Shown: positions 9,783 to 19,408 of the stretch, one piece after another
Layout of the letters: each line of letters starts with the position of its first letter
Numbering within the stretch: position 1 is the stretch's first letter
Assembly (NCBI GenBank): GCA_024696885.1
Contig: JAILGI010000038.1
Span: 1-41,953 of the forward strand
DNA: 41,953 nt
Source: Bacilli bacterium
GTDB taxonomy: Bacteria > Bacillota_I > Bacilli_A > RFN20 > CAG-826
Reading direction: 5' to 3'
Position numbers and translations under genes: made by a program
Notes under the pieces: generated by a model
The model's input: only the letters and a program-made list of their open reading frames with translations
Database searches by the model: none
Told to the model about the DNA's origin: nothing

Positions 9783-11672
9783 CTATTTCCAAATAACTTG
9801 GAGATTATCGTAATGATATGGATCGTGCCAGCTAGCAATAGTTACTTCTGCTAAAGCTTCATCCGCAAAATCAACAGTTCTATTGTGAATTTGTTCATTT
9901 GATGGGAATGCTGTGATTGCAGCAGCATCAACTCCACTCTTCATTCTTAAGATAATGAAGCAGTTTTTGTCTGTTGGAACATTGATTGTGTATTTGTAAT
10001 CAACTGGTGCGTTGTGATCATAGTAGAAAGCTCCTGATGCGTTATCGCCTTGTGTCCAAGCCCAAACTGCAAACCATGCACCATCTACATCGAATTCAGC
10101 GCTGGATTGAATGGTAAGTGTATCAGACCACACTCTTGGAGCGTCGTTTGATCCAACTCTGTGCCAGAATCCATCTGCGTGTTCAGGTGCGTCAACAGCT
10201 GGTTCATTTTCTGAATAGAAATAGAATTTAACATTTTGAGAATCCATTGTCTTGGAATCTGCCCAGTCTTCTGACCATGAATCTAATGGTTCGGTTGCTT
10301 CGAAGAACACTCTTGCGCCATCTCCGAGTTGGCCTAAACCTCTTGCGTCAATAATAGTGTTTGCTGGGAGGACTAAGTGTCCTTCGAAATTTCTTAATGG
10401 ATTCCAATAAAGTTTAACAGCACCGGATCCATTGAATTGAATGTCATAAAGTTTTTCACTGTATGATAAAGCATAACTATCAAACGCTAATTGATTTGTA
10501 TTTTGTAAAATTAAGGTTTCAAGGTTAGCAGTTTCTCTCATTGAAGAATCATGAAGTCTCACAACTTCAGCAGGAACTGTAAATGATGTTCCAGCTCTCT
10601 TTGATGGATATTTATAAAGAACAGTTCCATTATCTGCGTAGAGAATATTATCAACAACTGTGAAATATCCTTCGTCATAATCGTCTTCAATAGCAATAGT
10701 TGCTAAATTTTCCATATCGTAGAATGTGTAATAGTCAAAATTGTATTGATAATCACATGCGCGTTTTGGAAGTGTGAGAGAGGTTAAGGCTCTACAACCT
10801 CTGAATGCCCCACTCATTGAAATATTTCCTGTTCCACCAGCTTCGAATGTGACAGTAGCAATATTGTCACAATCATAAAACGCATCCCTCATTTCTGAAA
10901 TTGTATTAGGAATGGTTACTGATAATAAGGAATCTTCATCTTCGAAAGCGTAATCGTTGATTGCAGTAACGTCTAAACCATCAACTTGTTTAGCGATAAC
11001 GGCGTTTTCTAATGAATGATTGTCTAAACCTAATACTACGGCGTGGTCTTCAAGTTTTCTATATTTGATGCCATCAACAACCTTATATGGGTTAGTTCCA
11101 GATTCACATGCGTTACCGTATTTAATAACGAATTGTTTAATATATGGTGCAGAATATGCGTTACCACTGGTAACTAAAACATAATTTGGATGGTCACCTT
11201 CAAAATCGTATTCATATGAAGGATTAATTGTTAATTGCTTGATGCCAACATATTCGATAACACCAGCATTTTCAAATCCCCATTTGATGTAGAATGTGCC
11301 ATAACCAGTAATCGTGATGGAATTCATGGAACGAATCTCATTTTCTCCACCAGCTTCGTATGGGTTGCAAATGTAACCGACTTCATTTTGATCGATGTAA
11401 ACTGCATCGTCGCCTTCGCTGTATCTAGCGTTGACATAAGCAAAACTTACATCGTTTTGAAGTTGGTCTGTTTTGGCTACAAAGCTTCCACTTACAGGAT
11501 TCTCTGTTTCTGTTGTAATGTCAGTGTCTTCAACTGTGATTGAGTAGAAATCATCAGTACCAGTTGTTCTACTGAACATATCGGATCCACGATTCATTGA
11601 TACTAACGATACAACAAGCGTGGAACATGCTGTGATAGTAACCAAACTAAGAAGATAAGCTCTCTTGTTCAT
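9783..11672 (-). CDS. Secreted BspA-like leucine-rich repeat (LRR_5) protein
   Basis: N-terminal signal/anchor (MNKRAYLLSLVTITACSTLVVSLV); LRR_5-like units (AINDYAFEDEDSLLSVTIPNTI, AFRGCRALTSLTLPKRA); aromatic-rich C-terminal domain. Confidence 0.8.
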   Translation of the reverse strand: MNKRAYLLSLVTITACSTLVVSLVSMNRGSDMFSRTTGTDDFYSITVEDTDITTETENPVSGSFVAKTDQLQNDVSFAYVNARYSEGDDAVYIDQNEVGYICNPYEAGGENEIRSMNSITITGYGTFYIKWGFENAGVIEYVGIKQLTINPSYEYDFEGDHPNYVLVTSGNAYSAPYIKQFVIKYGNACESGTNPYKVVDGIKYRKLEDHAVVLGLDNHSLENAVIAKQVDGLDVTAINDYAFEDEDSLLSVTIPNTISEMRDAFYDCDNIATVTFEAGGTGNISMSGAFRGCRALTSLTLPKRACDYQYNFDYYTFYDMENLATIAIEDDYDEGYFTVVDNILYADNGTVLYKYPSKRAGTSFTVPAEVVRLHDSSMRETANLETLILQNTNQLAFDSYALSYSEKLYDIQFNGSGAVKLYWNPLRNFEGHLVLPANTIIDARGLGQLGDGARVFFEATEPLDSWSEDWADSKTMDSQNVKFYFYSENEPAVDAPEHADGFWHRVGSNDAPRVWSDTLTIQSSAEFDVDGAWFAVWAWTQGDNASGAFYYDHNAPVDYKYTINVPTDKNCFIILRMKSGVDAAAITAFPSNEQIHNRTVDFADEALAEVTIASWHDPYHYDNLQVIWK

Positions 11673-12007
11673 TTGTACTTCTTGCTATTAGCCATCCTAG
11701 CAAACGCTCCTTTTAATAAAAAATGGGCTAAACTTAAAATAAACTTAAGCGGAATGTTATATGGCCATTTGATAAGTGACCATAGCAAAACATTTAATAC
11801 ATTATAAAATACTTTTACTTAATTTGAGAGTTTTTTATTAGAAATATGCAAATATATAACATCGACAAACAACAAAATAAAAATTTATTTATAAATAAAT
11901 AATTGTTTTGCAGTAGTGGTGCATTTAAATCGAATTATTAGATTTTGAAGATAGATGACTTTGTGCTTTTATTTATTTCATTGACTGTTCAAATTTTAAG
12001 ATACATA

Positions 12008-12057
12008 TTGAAAAATGAACACATAGTGTTAATATAATCTTGTTTAAACAAGGAGAT
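12008..12057 (+). promoter_or_regulatory. Promoter, palindrome and SD for the amidohydrolase/lic operon
   Basis: TTGAAA (12008-12013), 19-nt spacer, TATAAT (12033-12038), palindrome CTTGTTTAAACAAG (12039-12052), SD AAGGAGAT. Confidence 0.55.
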
Positions 12058-12064
12058 AACTAAA

Positions 12065-13633
12065 ATGACAGTTTATTCAGGTCAAATATTAAGCGTAAAC
12101 GCAAATGATGATGTATTTAAATATCTCGTCGAAGATAAGGGAAAAATCGTTTTCGTGGGAAATGAGCTTCCTGAACAATATAAAAATGCAAAAGTCGTGG
12201 AATTAGGTGAAAAAGTTTTAACTCCTACATTCTGTGACTCCCATCAACACTTCGCCAGCTTCTCAATGTTCAACGCTGGACTTAACGTTATGGATTGTGA
12301 ATCTAACGAACAAATGATGGAAGAAATCAAAAAATTCGTCGCAAAAAGTAAGAATAAAACCCTTCTCGCTTTTGGTGCTTCCCCATATTCCGTTAAGGAA
12401 AGAGTGCTATTAAGTAGAGAACAATTAGATAAAGTATGTCCAAAGAAACCAATGATGATCGTTAAATACGATGGCCATGCTTGTATCGTTAACTCCGTCT
12501 TATTAAAGAAATTAGATAAAAAATTAAAACCTTTAAGAGGTTACCACCCAGATACCGGTGAAATGAATCAAGAAGCATTCTTTGTTGTTTCCGATTACAT
12601 TTCTAATTCCATTTCTGTCTTTGGTTTATTAAAACAAATGCAACAAGCCGCGGATTTCCAAGCTAAACGCGGTATTGGTTTAATTCACACCGTTTCCGGT
12701 GTCGGTTTCCCAATGAACCTCGATATTACGTTTGAAAAAATCTTTGGCAAATCCTTACAACGCGGTTTGCAATTAAGAGTTTTCTCTCAATCTTTAAATC
12801 CAAAGGTTGCTAAAAAACGTCACTTACCACGTATCGGTGGTTGTTTCGAATGCGCCTTAGATGGCTGCTTTGGTTCCCAAGATGCATCCATGAATGAACC
12901 ATATATCAATGATAAGAACAACTCTGGTGTCCTTTATTATTCCGATGAAAAGGTCACTAACTTCTTAAAGAAAGCCAATAGAATGGGTCTTCAAATTGAA
13001 ATGCATGCGATTGGTGATAAAGCCTTTGATCAAGCCACACGCTGTATGAAAGCCGCTCTTGATGATTTCCCAAGAGAGGATCATAGACATGGTATTATTC
13101 ATGACTGTTTACCAACGGAAGAAGGCATTAAGATTTGTAAGGATTACCACATTCAAATGCCTGTCCAAACCGCTTTTATCGGTTGGAAACAAGAACCAGA
13201 TGAATACTTAGAAGAAATCTTAGGTAAAGAAAGAGCCAATAGACTCAATCCATTAAGAACCTTCTTAAATAATAATATTATGATGTCCGCAGGTAGTGAT
13301 GGTCCATGTACCACACCTGATCCAATCGATTGGATTTATAAAGCCTGTAACCATTCCAATCCAAAAGAATCCTTAACCGCGAAAGAAGCATTAAGAATTT
13401 GTACCTATAATGGTTATTGGACAACATTTGATGAAAAAGAAAGAGGCAGCCTTGAAGTCGGTAAAATCGCCGATATGGTTATCCTTTCTAAAAACCCATA
13501 TGAAACACCAGTTAAAGAATTGAACACCATTAAAGTGGAACAAACATTCTTAGGTGGTGTCGCCTATCAAAATCAAAAACAATCCGTTTTGGGTATGATT
13601 TTTAGAGGCATATTCAACCATCACAAAGTGTAA
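12065..13633 (+). CDS. Amidohydrolase family protein (YtcJ-like, Amidohydro_3)
   Basis: CDSHQHF, VKYDGHACIVNS, EMHAIGDKAFDQA, SAGSDGPCTTPDP, GSLEVGKIADMVIL; no signal peptide. Confidence 0.88.
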   Translation: MTVYSGQILSVNANDDVFKYLVEDKGKIVFVGNELPEQYKNAKVVELGEKVLTPTFCDSHQHFASFSMFNAGLNVMDCESNEQMMEEIKKFVAKSKNKTLLAFGASPYSVKERVLLSREQLDKVCPKKPMMIVKYDGHACIVNSVLLKKLDKKLKPLRGYHPDTGEMNQEAFFVVSDYISNSISVFGLLKQMQQAADFQAKRGIGLIHTVSGVGFPMNLDITFEKIFGKSLQRGLQLRVFSQSLNPKVAKKRHLPRIGGCFECALDGCFGSQDASMNEPYINDKNNSGVLYYSDEKVTNFLKKANRMGLQIEMHAIGDKAFDQATRCMKAALDDFPREDHRHGIIHDCLPTEEGIKICKDYHIQMPVQTAFIGWKQEPDEYLEEILGKERANRLNPLRTFLNNNIMMSAGSDGPCTTPDPIDWIYKACNHSNPKESLTAKEALRICTYNGYWTTFDEKERGSLEVGKIADMVILSKNPYETPVKELNTIKVEQTFLGGVAYQNQKQSVLGMIFRGIFNHHKV

Positions 13634-13639
13634 TAAACA

Positions 13640-15406
13640 ATGGATAAAAACACCTTTCTTGTATTAAGAAACTATTTTAAGTACGGCCCTGATTCTTTAA
13701 GAAATGTCGCTAAAAAGACCGGCCTTTCTTTAGGCACGCTTTCTAAAGTTCATAAGCAACTATTAGAACAAAAGTTTATCGACACAAAAGGCATTACTGA
13801 ATTAGGAAAAAAAGCATTAGAACCATATCGTGTGAATAACGCAATTATTATGGCCGCTGGCATGTCCACAAGACTTGCCCCTTTATCCTTTGATAAACCC
13901 AAAGGATTATTTGAAATTAAAAATGAAATCTTAATCGAAAGGCAAATTAAACAACTCTTAGAAGCGGGTATTAAAGAAATCATTTTAGTGCTCGGTTATA
14001 AGAAAGAATCCTTCTTCTATTTAGGGGAAAAATATGGTGTCAAAATCATCATTAATTCCACCTATGAAACGAAAAATAACTGCGAAACACTATATTTAGC
14101 GCGTAATTTCTTCTCAAGAACTTATATCTGTTCATGCGATCAATATTTCATTAATAACCCATTCAATGAGTTTGAATATGAAACCTTCTATACATCCGTT
14201 TTAAATAAAACCGATGTTGTTGAGCCACGCGTATCTTTAGGTACAGGTAAACGCATTATAGGATTTAGAAGTAAGAAAAGTGGTCATATCCTTTTAGGCT
14301 TCTCCTTCTGGAACGAAGAGTTTTCTAAAGCATTTAAAAAGTTATTAGAGGATCATCACGACCTCGGCGATTTTGACCGTGATTTCTGGGAAAACGCATT
14401 TGCGAGAAACATCAATAGCTTACCCCCTATGTATATTGATGAAAGAGAAGTAGGCACCATCTTTGAATTTGATAACTTAAAACAATTACGCGACTTTGAT
14501 GAAAAATACATTGAACACACGACAAGCAAGATCATGCAAAATATCGCCAAAGTTTTAAGATGTAAAGAAGGCGACATTACTGACTTTGCTCCTATTCAAG
14601 AAGGATTAACCAATACTTCTTATACATTTATTGTTAAAGGCAAGAAATATGTCTATAGACATCCTGGTTTAGGAACCACTCAATTCATCAATCGTAAAAA
14701 TGAAGAAGAAGCATTAAAAATAGCCAAGAAAATAAACCTTGATCCATCATTCATTAAGATGAACGCTAAAGAGGGTTGGAAGATATCTTATTTCGTCCCT
14801 AACACAAGAGTGCCTGATTACCACAACTTTGAAGATAGCAAAATTGTAATTCGTAAAATGAAACAATTACATGATGCAAACATCAAGGTGGATTTCGCCT
14901 TTGAGCCATGGTACGACGCATTAAAATATGAAAAACATGTCAAAAAGACACAAGGTATCGATATGCCTGACTTTGAAAAATTAAAGAAGGATATCCATAA
15001 GATATATCAAAAAATCGATAAAGATGGCTTATATGAAAAGAGATTATGCCACTGCGATACCTATCAACCAAACTGGCTCATCAAAGAAGATGATGATGTT
15101 GTTTTGATTGACTGGGAATATTCCGGTTCAGCGGACCCAGGAGTGGATGTCGGTTATTTCATCGTGGATGCGATGTATGATTTTGATGAAGCAAAAAAAT
15201 TTATTAAAGAATATCTACAAGATAAATATTCATTAAAAGAAGAAGAACACTTCATGTCATATGTAGCGATTATCGCTTACTATTGGTTTGTTTGGGCCTT
15301 ATACAAACAATCAATCGGTTCCGTTATGGGTGAAGTTTTATATAATTGGTATTATATGGCGAAGAAATATGCGCAATACGCTTTGAGGACTTATCAATAT
15401 GAATAG
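13640..15406 (+). CDS. Trimodular fusion: winged-helix HTH + LicC-like CTP:phosphocholine cytidylyltransferase + LicA-like choline/ethanolamine kinase
   Basis: wHTH LRNVAKKTGLSLGTLSKVHKQLLEQKFID; NTase NAIIMAAGMSTRLAPLSFDKPKGL; kinase LCHCDTYQPNWLIKEDDDVVLIDWEYSGSADPGVDVGYF. Confidence 0.88.
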   Translation: MDKNTFLVLRNYFKYGPDSLRNVAKKTGLSLGTLSKVHKQLLEQKFIDTKGITELGKKALEPYRVNNAIIMAAGMSTRLAPLSFDKPKGLFEIKNEILIERQIKQLLEAGIKEIILVLGYKKESFFYLGEKYGVKIIINSTYETKNNCETLYLARNFFSRTYICSCDQYFINNPFNEFEYETFYTSVLNKTDVVEPRVSLGTGKRIIGFRSKKSGHILLGFSFWNEEFSKAFKKLLEDHHDLGDFDRDFWENAFARNINSLPPMYIDEREVGTIFEFDNLKQLRDFDEKYIEHTTSKIMQNIAKVLRCKEGDITDFAPIQEGLTNTSYTFIVKGKKYVYRHPGLGTTQFINRKNEEEALKIAKKINLDPSFIKMNAKEGWKISYFVPNTRVPDYHNFEDSKIVIRKMKQLHDANIKVDFAFEPWYDALKYEKHVKKTQGIDMPDFEKLKKDIHKIYQKIDKDGLYEKRLCHCDTYQPNWLIKEDDDVVLIDWEYSGSADPGVDVGYFIVDAMYDFDEAKKFIKEYLQDKYSLKEEEHFMSYVAIIAYYWFVWALYKQSIGSVMGEVLYNWYYMAKKYAQYALRTYQYE

Positions 15407-17279
15407 AGAATTGTTTAATCAATTAGTTGCACTAGAAAAAGAAAACAAATTAAATAAAGAACAATTAGAAGCCTTAGAACCATATCGCGTTAAAAGAGCT
15501 ATTATTATGGCTGCGGGTTTTGGTTCACGTATGATGCCTATTACTTTATTCACCCCAAAGCCATTAGTGACAGTCAACGGTGTACGTATCATCGAAACAT
15601 TAATTGAAAAAATCGTCAAAGTGGGTATCAAAGAAATCTATCTCGTAAGAGGTTATTTAAAACAACAATTTGATGTCTTATTAGAAAAATATCCTTTCAT
15701 TAAATTTATCGATAATGATGATTTTGATAAGGAAAACAATATATCAAGTGCGATTAGATTCGCTCATTTATTAGATAACACTTATGTTTGCGAAGCTGAT
15801 TTTGTGGTTCGCGGAGATGATGTTATCACTAAATATCAATATGAATCTAATTATCTAGGAACACCAGTCAAAGAGACTGACGATTGGTGTTATGACGTCG
15901 ATAGTAATGATGTTATCCATAATTATCGTAAAGGCGGTAAAGACTGTTACCAAGCCTTTGGTATTTCCTATTGGAATGAAAAAGATGGTGCATTCCTAGC
16001 TAAAAAGTTATTAGAAATGCACGAAGATAAAAAGAATCGTCAAGAATTCTGGGAAATGTGTTTCTTCTCCATTTATCAAAATGAATTTAACGTCCACGCA
16101 AGAGCGTGCGCTAAAGAATCTATTTTTGAAATTGATTCATTCGATGAATTATGCGCGGTGGATCCATCTCATAGATTAGGTGAAAGAAAGAGAATCGGTG
16201 TTGTAGGCGCTGGTAATATGGGCACCATATTAGCCACCAAGTTCTCCTTAAGCCATGATGTTGCTTTATATGACAACGTCGGTTCTATGAAAAACTGCGT
16301 TGATAACATCATGAATGTGAGAGATGAAGACAACAAGATTACTTATTCGGCAAAAATCAAAACCATTACATCTGATTTAAAAGAATTTGTTTCTTTATCT
16401 GATTATATTTTTATTACCTTCCCTTCCTTCCTTTTTAAAGGATTAGCCAAAGATTTAATTCCTTTATTACATGAAGGACAACATTTAATCTTTATCCCTG
16501 GTAGTGGAGGTGCGGAATTCTATTTTCATGAAGCTCTTAAAAAAGGCGTTACCATTTCTGGTTTACAAAGAGTGCACTGTGTCGCTCGTATATTAGAACC
16601 TGGTAAGTTAGTAAGAGAATCCGGCAAAAAATCACTCTTAAAAGTGGCGTCTATTCCATCTAGTTATAATCACACTGCCTCTATGCTCATTAATGAGTTA
16701 TTTGGTATTAAGGTTCATGAATTAGATAATTACTTAAATATCACCTTAATCAATAGTAATGCAGTGTTACATACATCTCGTTTATATAACCTCTTCCATG
16801 ACTATCATGAAGGAGTTTATTACAGTAAAAACCCATTATTTTACGAATCTTGGAATGATGAAACCTCTATTCTATTAGAGAAAATGGATAACGAATTAGC
16901 ATCCTTATTCCCCATGTTTGAAACCTATGGATTACCAGTGAAAGATATTCCCGGCATTCTCCCATATTATGATTCTGAAACCCCAGAACAAATGACAAGA
17001 AAGATTATTAGTATTGCAGGATTCAAAGGTTTATATTCCCCAATGAAAGAAGTGGAGCCAGGTAAATTCATTCCTGATTTCTCAAGTCGATACTTCACCG
17101 CGGACTTCCCATTTGGTTTAGATATCATCTTAGAGTTCTTAAGACTATTTGAAATGAAGAAAGATAACTGCGAAATGGTGTCATCTTGGTATAAGGAAAT
17201 GATTAAACCAGAATCAGTCTTCTCCTTCAAAGATTTCAACATTAATACAAAAGAAGAACTAATTAATCTTTATAAATAA
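15399..17279 (+). CDS. Bimodular fusion: LicC-like nucleotidyltransferase + NAD(P)-dependent octopine/nopaline-type (opine) dehydrogenase
   Basis: NTase RAIIMAAGFGSRMMPITLFTPKPLV; Rossmann KRIGVVGAGNMGTILATKFS; opine-DH-like helical domain (NSNAVLHTSRLYNLFHDYHEGVYYSKNPLFYESWNDETSILLEKMDNE). Confidence 0.83.
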   Translation: MNRELFNQLVALEKENKLNKEQLEALEPYRVKRAIIMAAGFGSRMMPITLFTPKPLVTVNGVRIIETLIEKIVKVGIKEIYLVRGYLKQQFDVLLEKYPFIKFIDNDDFDKENNISSAIRFAHLLDNTYVCEADFVVRGDDVITKYQYESNYLGTPVKETDDWCYDVDSNDVIHNYRKGGKDCYQAFGISYWNEKDGAFLAKKLLEMHEDKKNRQEFWEMCFFSIYQNEFNVHARACAKESIFEIDSFDELCAVDPSHRLGERKRIGVVGAGNMGTILATKFSLSHDVALYDNVGSMKNCVDNIMNVRDEDNKITYSAKIKTITSDLKEFVSLSDYIFITFPSFLFKGLAKDLIPLLHEGQHLIFIPGSGGAEFYFHEALKKGVTISGLQRVHCVARILEPGKLVRESGKKSLLKVASIPSSYNHTASMLINELFGIKVHELDNYLNITLINSNAVLHTSRLYNLFHDYHEGVYYSKNPLFYESWNDETSILLEKMDNELASLFPMFETYGLPVKDIPGILPYYDSETPEQMTRKIISIAGFKGLYSPMKEVEPGKFIPDFSSRYFTADFPFGLDIILEFLRLFEMKKDNCEMVSSWYKEMIKPESVFSFKDFNINTKEELINLYK

Positions 17280-17283
17280 ATAA

Positions 17284-17312
17284 AAAGCACAAGTTCATCA
17301 CTTGTGTTTTTT
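17284..17312. terminator. Bidirectional terminator overlapping the licD stop
   Basis: AAGCACAAG-TTCATCA-CTTGTGTTTTTT between convergent genes. Confidence 0.75.
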
Positions 17313-18146
17313 ACTCATATATTCTTTATAACCTTCGGTTAATGAGAATCCTTTGTTGTAATGGTGACCCACCTGCTGCTCAATAGGTGGCAGTTTCATA
17401 TAATCGCCAAAGATACATGTGAGGTAATCATGATATCTTTTCATGACCCTGGCTTGCATGTCTTCAAATTGGACATAGACGAAGTCAGAGAAGATGTCGC
17501 TATCCATAGCCGCTCGTTTAAATGTGTAACCGAATAAATTACCGGATAAAGCGCATTCTTCCATCTTTAATTTCTTCGCGTATTTATCCATTCTCTTATT
17601 TCTAAAATGAGCAATGTCGAATAGGTAAGGAATAGCCACGGCAATATCAATCATAATGTCTTTAAACCATGTTTTCTTTTGTGGTTTTCGCATCAACGCG
17701 GGTAAATAGGAAAGATAGAATTGTCGCCAGATAAATTTGACTTTTTTTGCGCATTTCTCGCGTGGAATTGGCTCTTTGCTCATTCCATCAATCGGGAAAA
17801 TATCAATCCAAACACCGTGATTTATACGATGGTTTTTAAAGTGATCTTCAATAAACGTAGTGGAGGAATCTCTGAGCTTTGCGTATCCATATGTATAATG
17901 TGGATCTGATTTCCACCACTGAATGAAATATGGAGTTCCTTCATATTCTTTTTGAAGTGTTAAATACTTTTCATAATCTTCTCTAGGCATCATGACATCT
18001 ATATCATCATCCCAAGGAATGAAACCTTTATGTCTAATCGCACCTAAGCAAGAACCACCATTGAGAAAATATCTTAAATGGTGTTTTTCACAAACATCAT
18101 GAAAGGCTTTAAAGATAACTAATAATCTCGCTTGTAAATCATTCAT
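17298..18146 (-). CDS. LicD family phosphotransferase
   Basis: YFLNGGSCLGAIRHKGFIPWDDDIDVMMPREDYEKY; start placed at ATG 18146 (MNDLQARL) because the listed start is TTG. Confidence 0.92.
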   Translation of the reverse strand: MNDLQARLLVIFKAFHDVCEKHHLRYFLNGGSCLGAIRHKGFIPWDDDIDVMMPREDYEKYLTLQKEYEGTPYFIQWWKSDPHYTYGYAKLRDSSTTFIEDHFKNHRINHGVWIDIFPIDGMSKEPIPREKCAKKVKFIWRQFYLSYLPALMRKPQKKTWFKDIMIDIAVAIPYLFDIAHFRNKRMDKYAKKLKMEECALSGNLFGYTFKRAAMDSDIFSDFVYVQFEDMQARVMKRYHDYLTCIFGDYMKLPPIEQQVGHHYNKGFSLTEGYKEYMSKKHK

Positions 18147-18186
18147 ATCAATCAAATTATAAACAATTCTGAAAGCGTTTAAAACT

Positions 18187-19380
18187 TTAGAGTTTAACTA
18201 TATCGAGAACCACATCAATCATCTTGAGGAAATCTTGAACGACTAAATATTCATATCTTCCGTGATGATTAGAACTACCAGTTCCTAGATTTGGTGTCAC
18301 TAAACCTCTCTTAGAGAAAGTTGCTCCATCGGTTCCGCCTCTTATCTTAGACATAACAGGAGTTAAACCATTCTTGATTAATGCTTCCTTAGCTTTATCC
18401 ACAGGTCGAGGATCTTTTTGGACATAAGGAAGCATATTGTAATATTGATCTCTTACAGCAACATCAATCTTTGCTTTTGGATATTTCTTTAGTAATAACG
18501 CTGCTTGCTCTTTGATATATTCGCTGCGTTTTAATAAGTTATCATAATCAAAGTCACGAAGAATCATATCTAAATCGCAAACATCGCTAGATCCTTCAAT
18601 GCCATTGATATGCCAATAGCCTTCATCTTCATTGGCATCATATGGTGTTTCCTTTTTAGGGAATGTTTCAATTAATTCATGTAATACTAATAAAGCATTG
18701 ATTAAGGCGTTCTTTCCTTCACCTGGGTGGACAGATACGCCTTCTACGTGAATATGGACTTGTTGTGCGTTGAAGTTTTCAGCATCGATATGACTGATAT
18801 CTCCTCCGTCAATTGTGAAGGCATAGTCAGCGTCCATCTTCTTTAAATCAAAGTGTTTTGGTCCTTCACCGATTTCTTCATCAACGGTGAAACATACGGA
18901 AATGTTATGGTGTTTAATTTCAGGATGGTTATGTAAGTGTTCTAATACACCCATAATAATAGCGATGCCCGCTTTATCATCTGCGCCTAATAAGGTATTG
19001 CCATCGGTAACCACTAAGTCTTTACCAATGTGTTTCTTTAATGCGGGGAATTCTTCACTAGAAAGAACATATTTATCATTTAAATGATAATCCTTGCCAT
19101 CATAATTCTTAATGATTTGAGGATTACAATTGGTGTCAGTGACTTCTAATGCGGTATCAACATGGGCGTTTAAACCAATCTTATCGCCTTCACCTTTTAA
19201 ATGAGCGTAGACGATACCATATTCATCCATATAAGCATCTTCTAAGCCTAATTCCTTTAAATCCTCAACAAGAACTCTGGATAAGTCTTTTTGCTTTTCG
19301 GTAGATGGCGTAGTGCCGGTTGTATCATCCGCTTGAGTGTCAATTTTCGCGTATTTAATAAATCTTTGTACTGGGTCCAT
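18187..19380 (-). CDS. pepT: Peptidase T (tripeptide aminopeptidase, M20)
   Basis: RFIKYAKIDTQADDTTGTTPST; GLNAHVDTA; LLGADDKAGIAIIM; TVDEEIGEG; IRGGTDGATFSKRGLVTPNLGTG. Confidence 0.95.
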   Translation of the reverse strand: MDPVQRFIKYAKIDTQADDTTGTTPSTEKQKDLSRVLVEDLKELGLEDAYMDEYGIVYAHLKGEGDKIGLNAHVDTALEVTDTNCNPQIIKNYDGKDYHLNDKYVLSSEEFPALKKHIGKDLVVTDGNTLLGADDKAGIAIIMGVLEHLHNHPEIKHHNISVCFTVDEEIGEGPKHFDLKKMDADYAFTIDGGDISHIDAENFNAQQVHIHVEGVSVHPGEGKNALINALLVLHELIETFPKKETPYDANEDEGYWHINGIEGSSDVCDLDMILRDFDYDNLLKRSEYIKEQAALLLKKYPKAKIDVAVRDQYYNMLPYVQKDPRPVDKAKEALIKNGLTPVMSKIRGGTDGATFSKRGLVTPNLGTGSSNHHGRYEYLVVQDFLKMIDVVLDIVKL

Positions 19381-19408
19381 AATCTATCTCCTTATTAATA
19401 AATAATAA

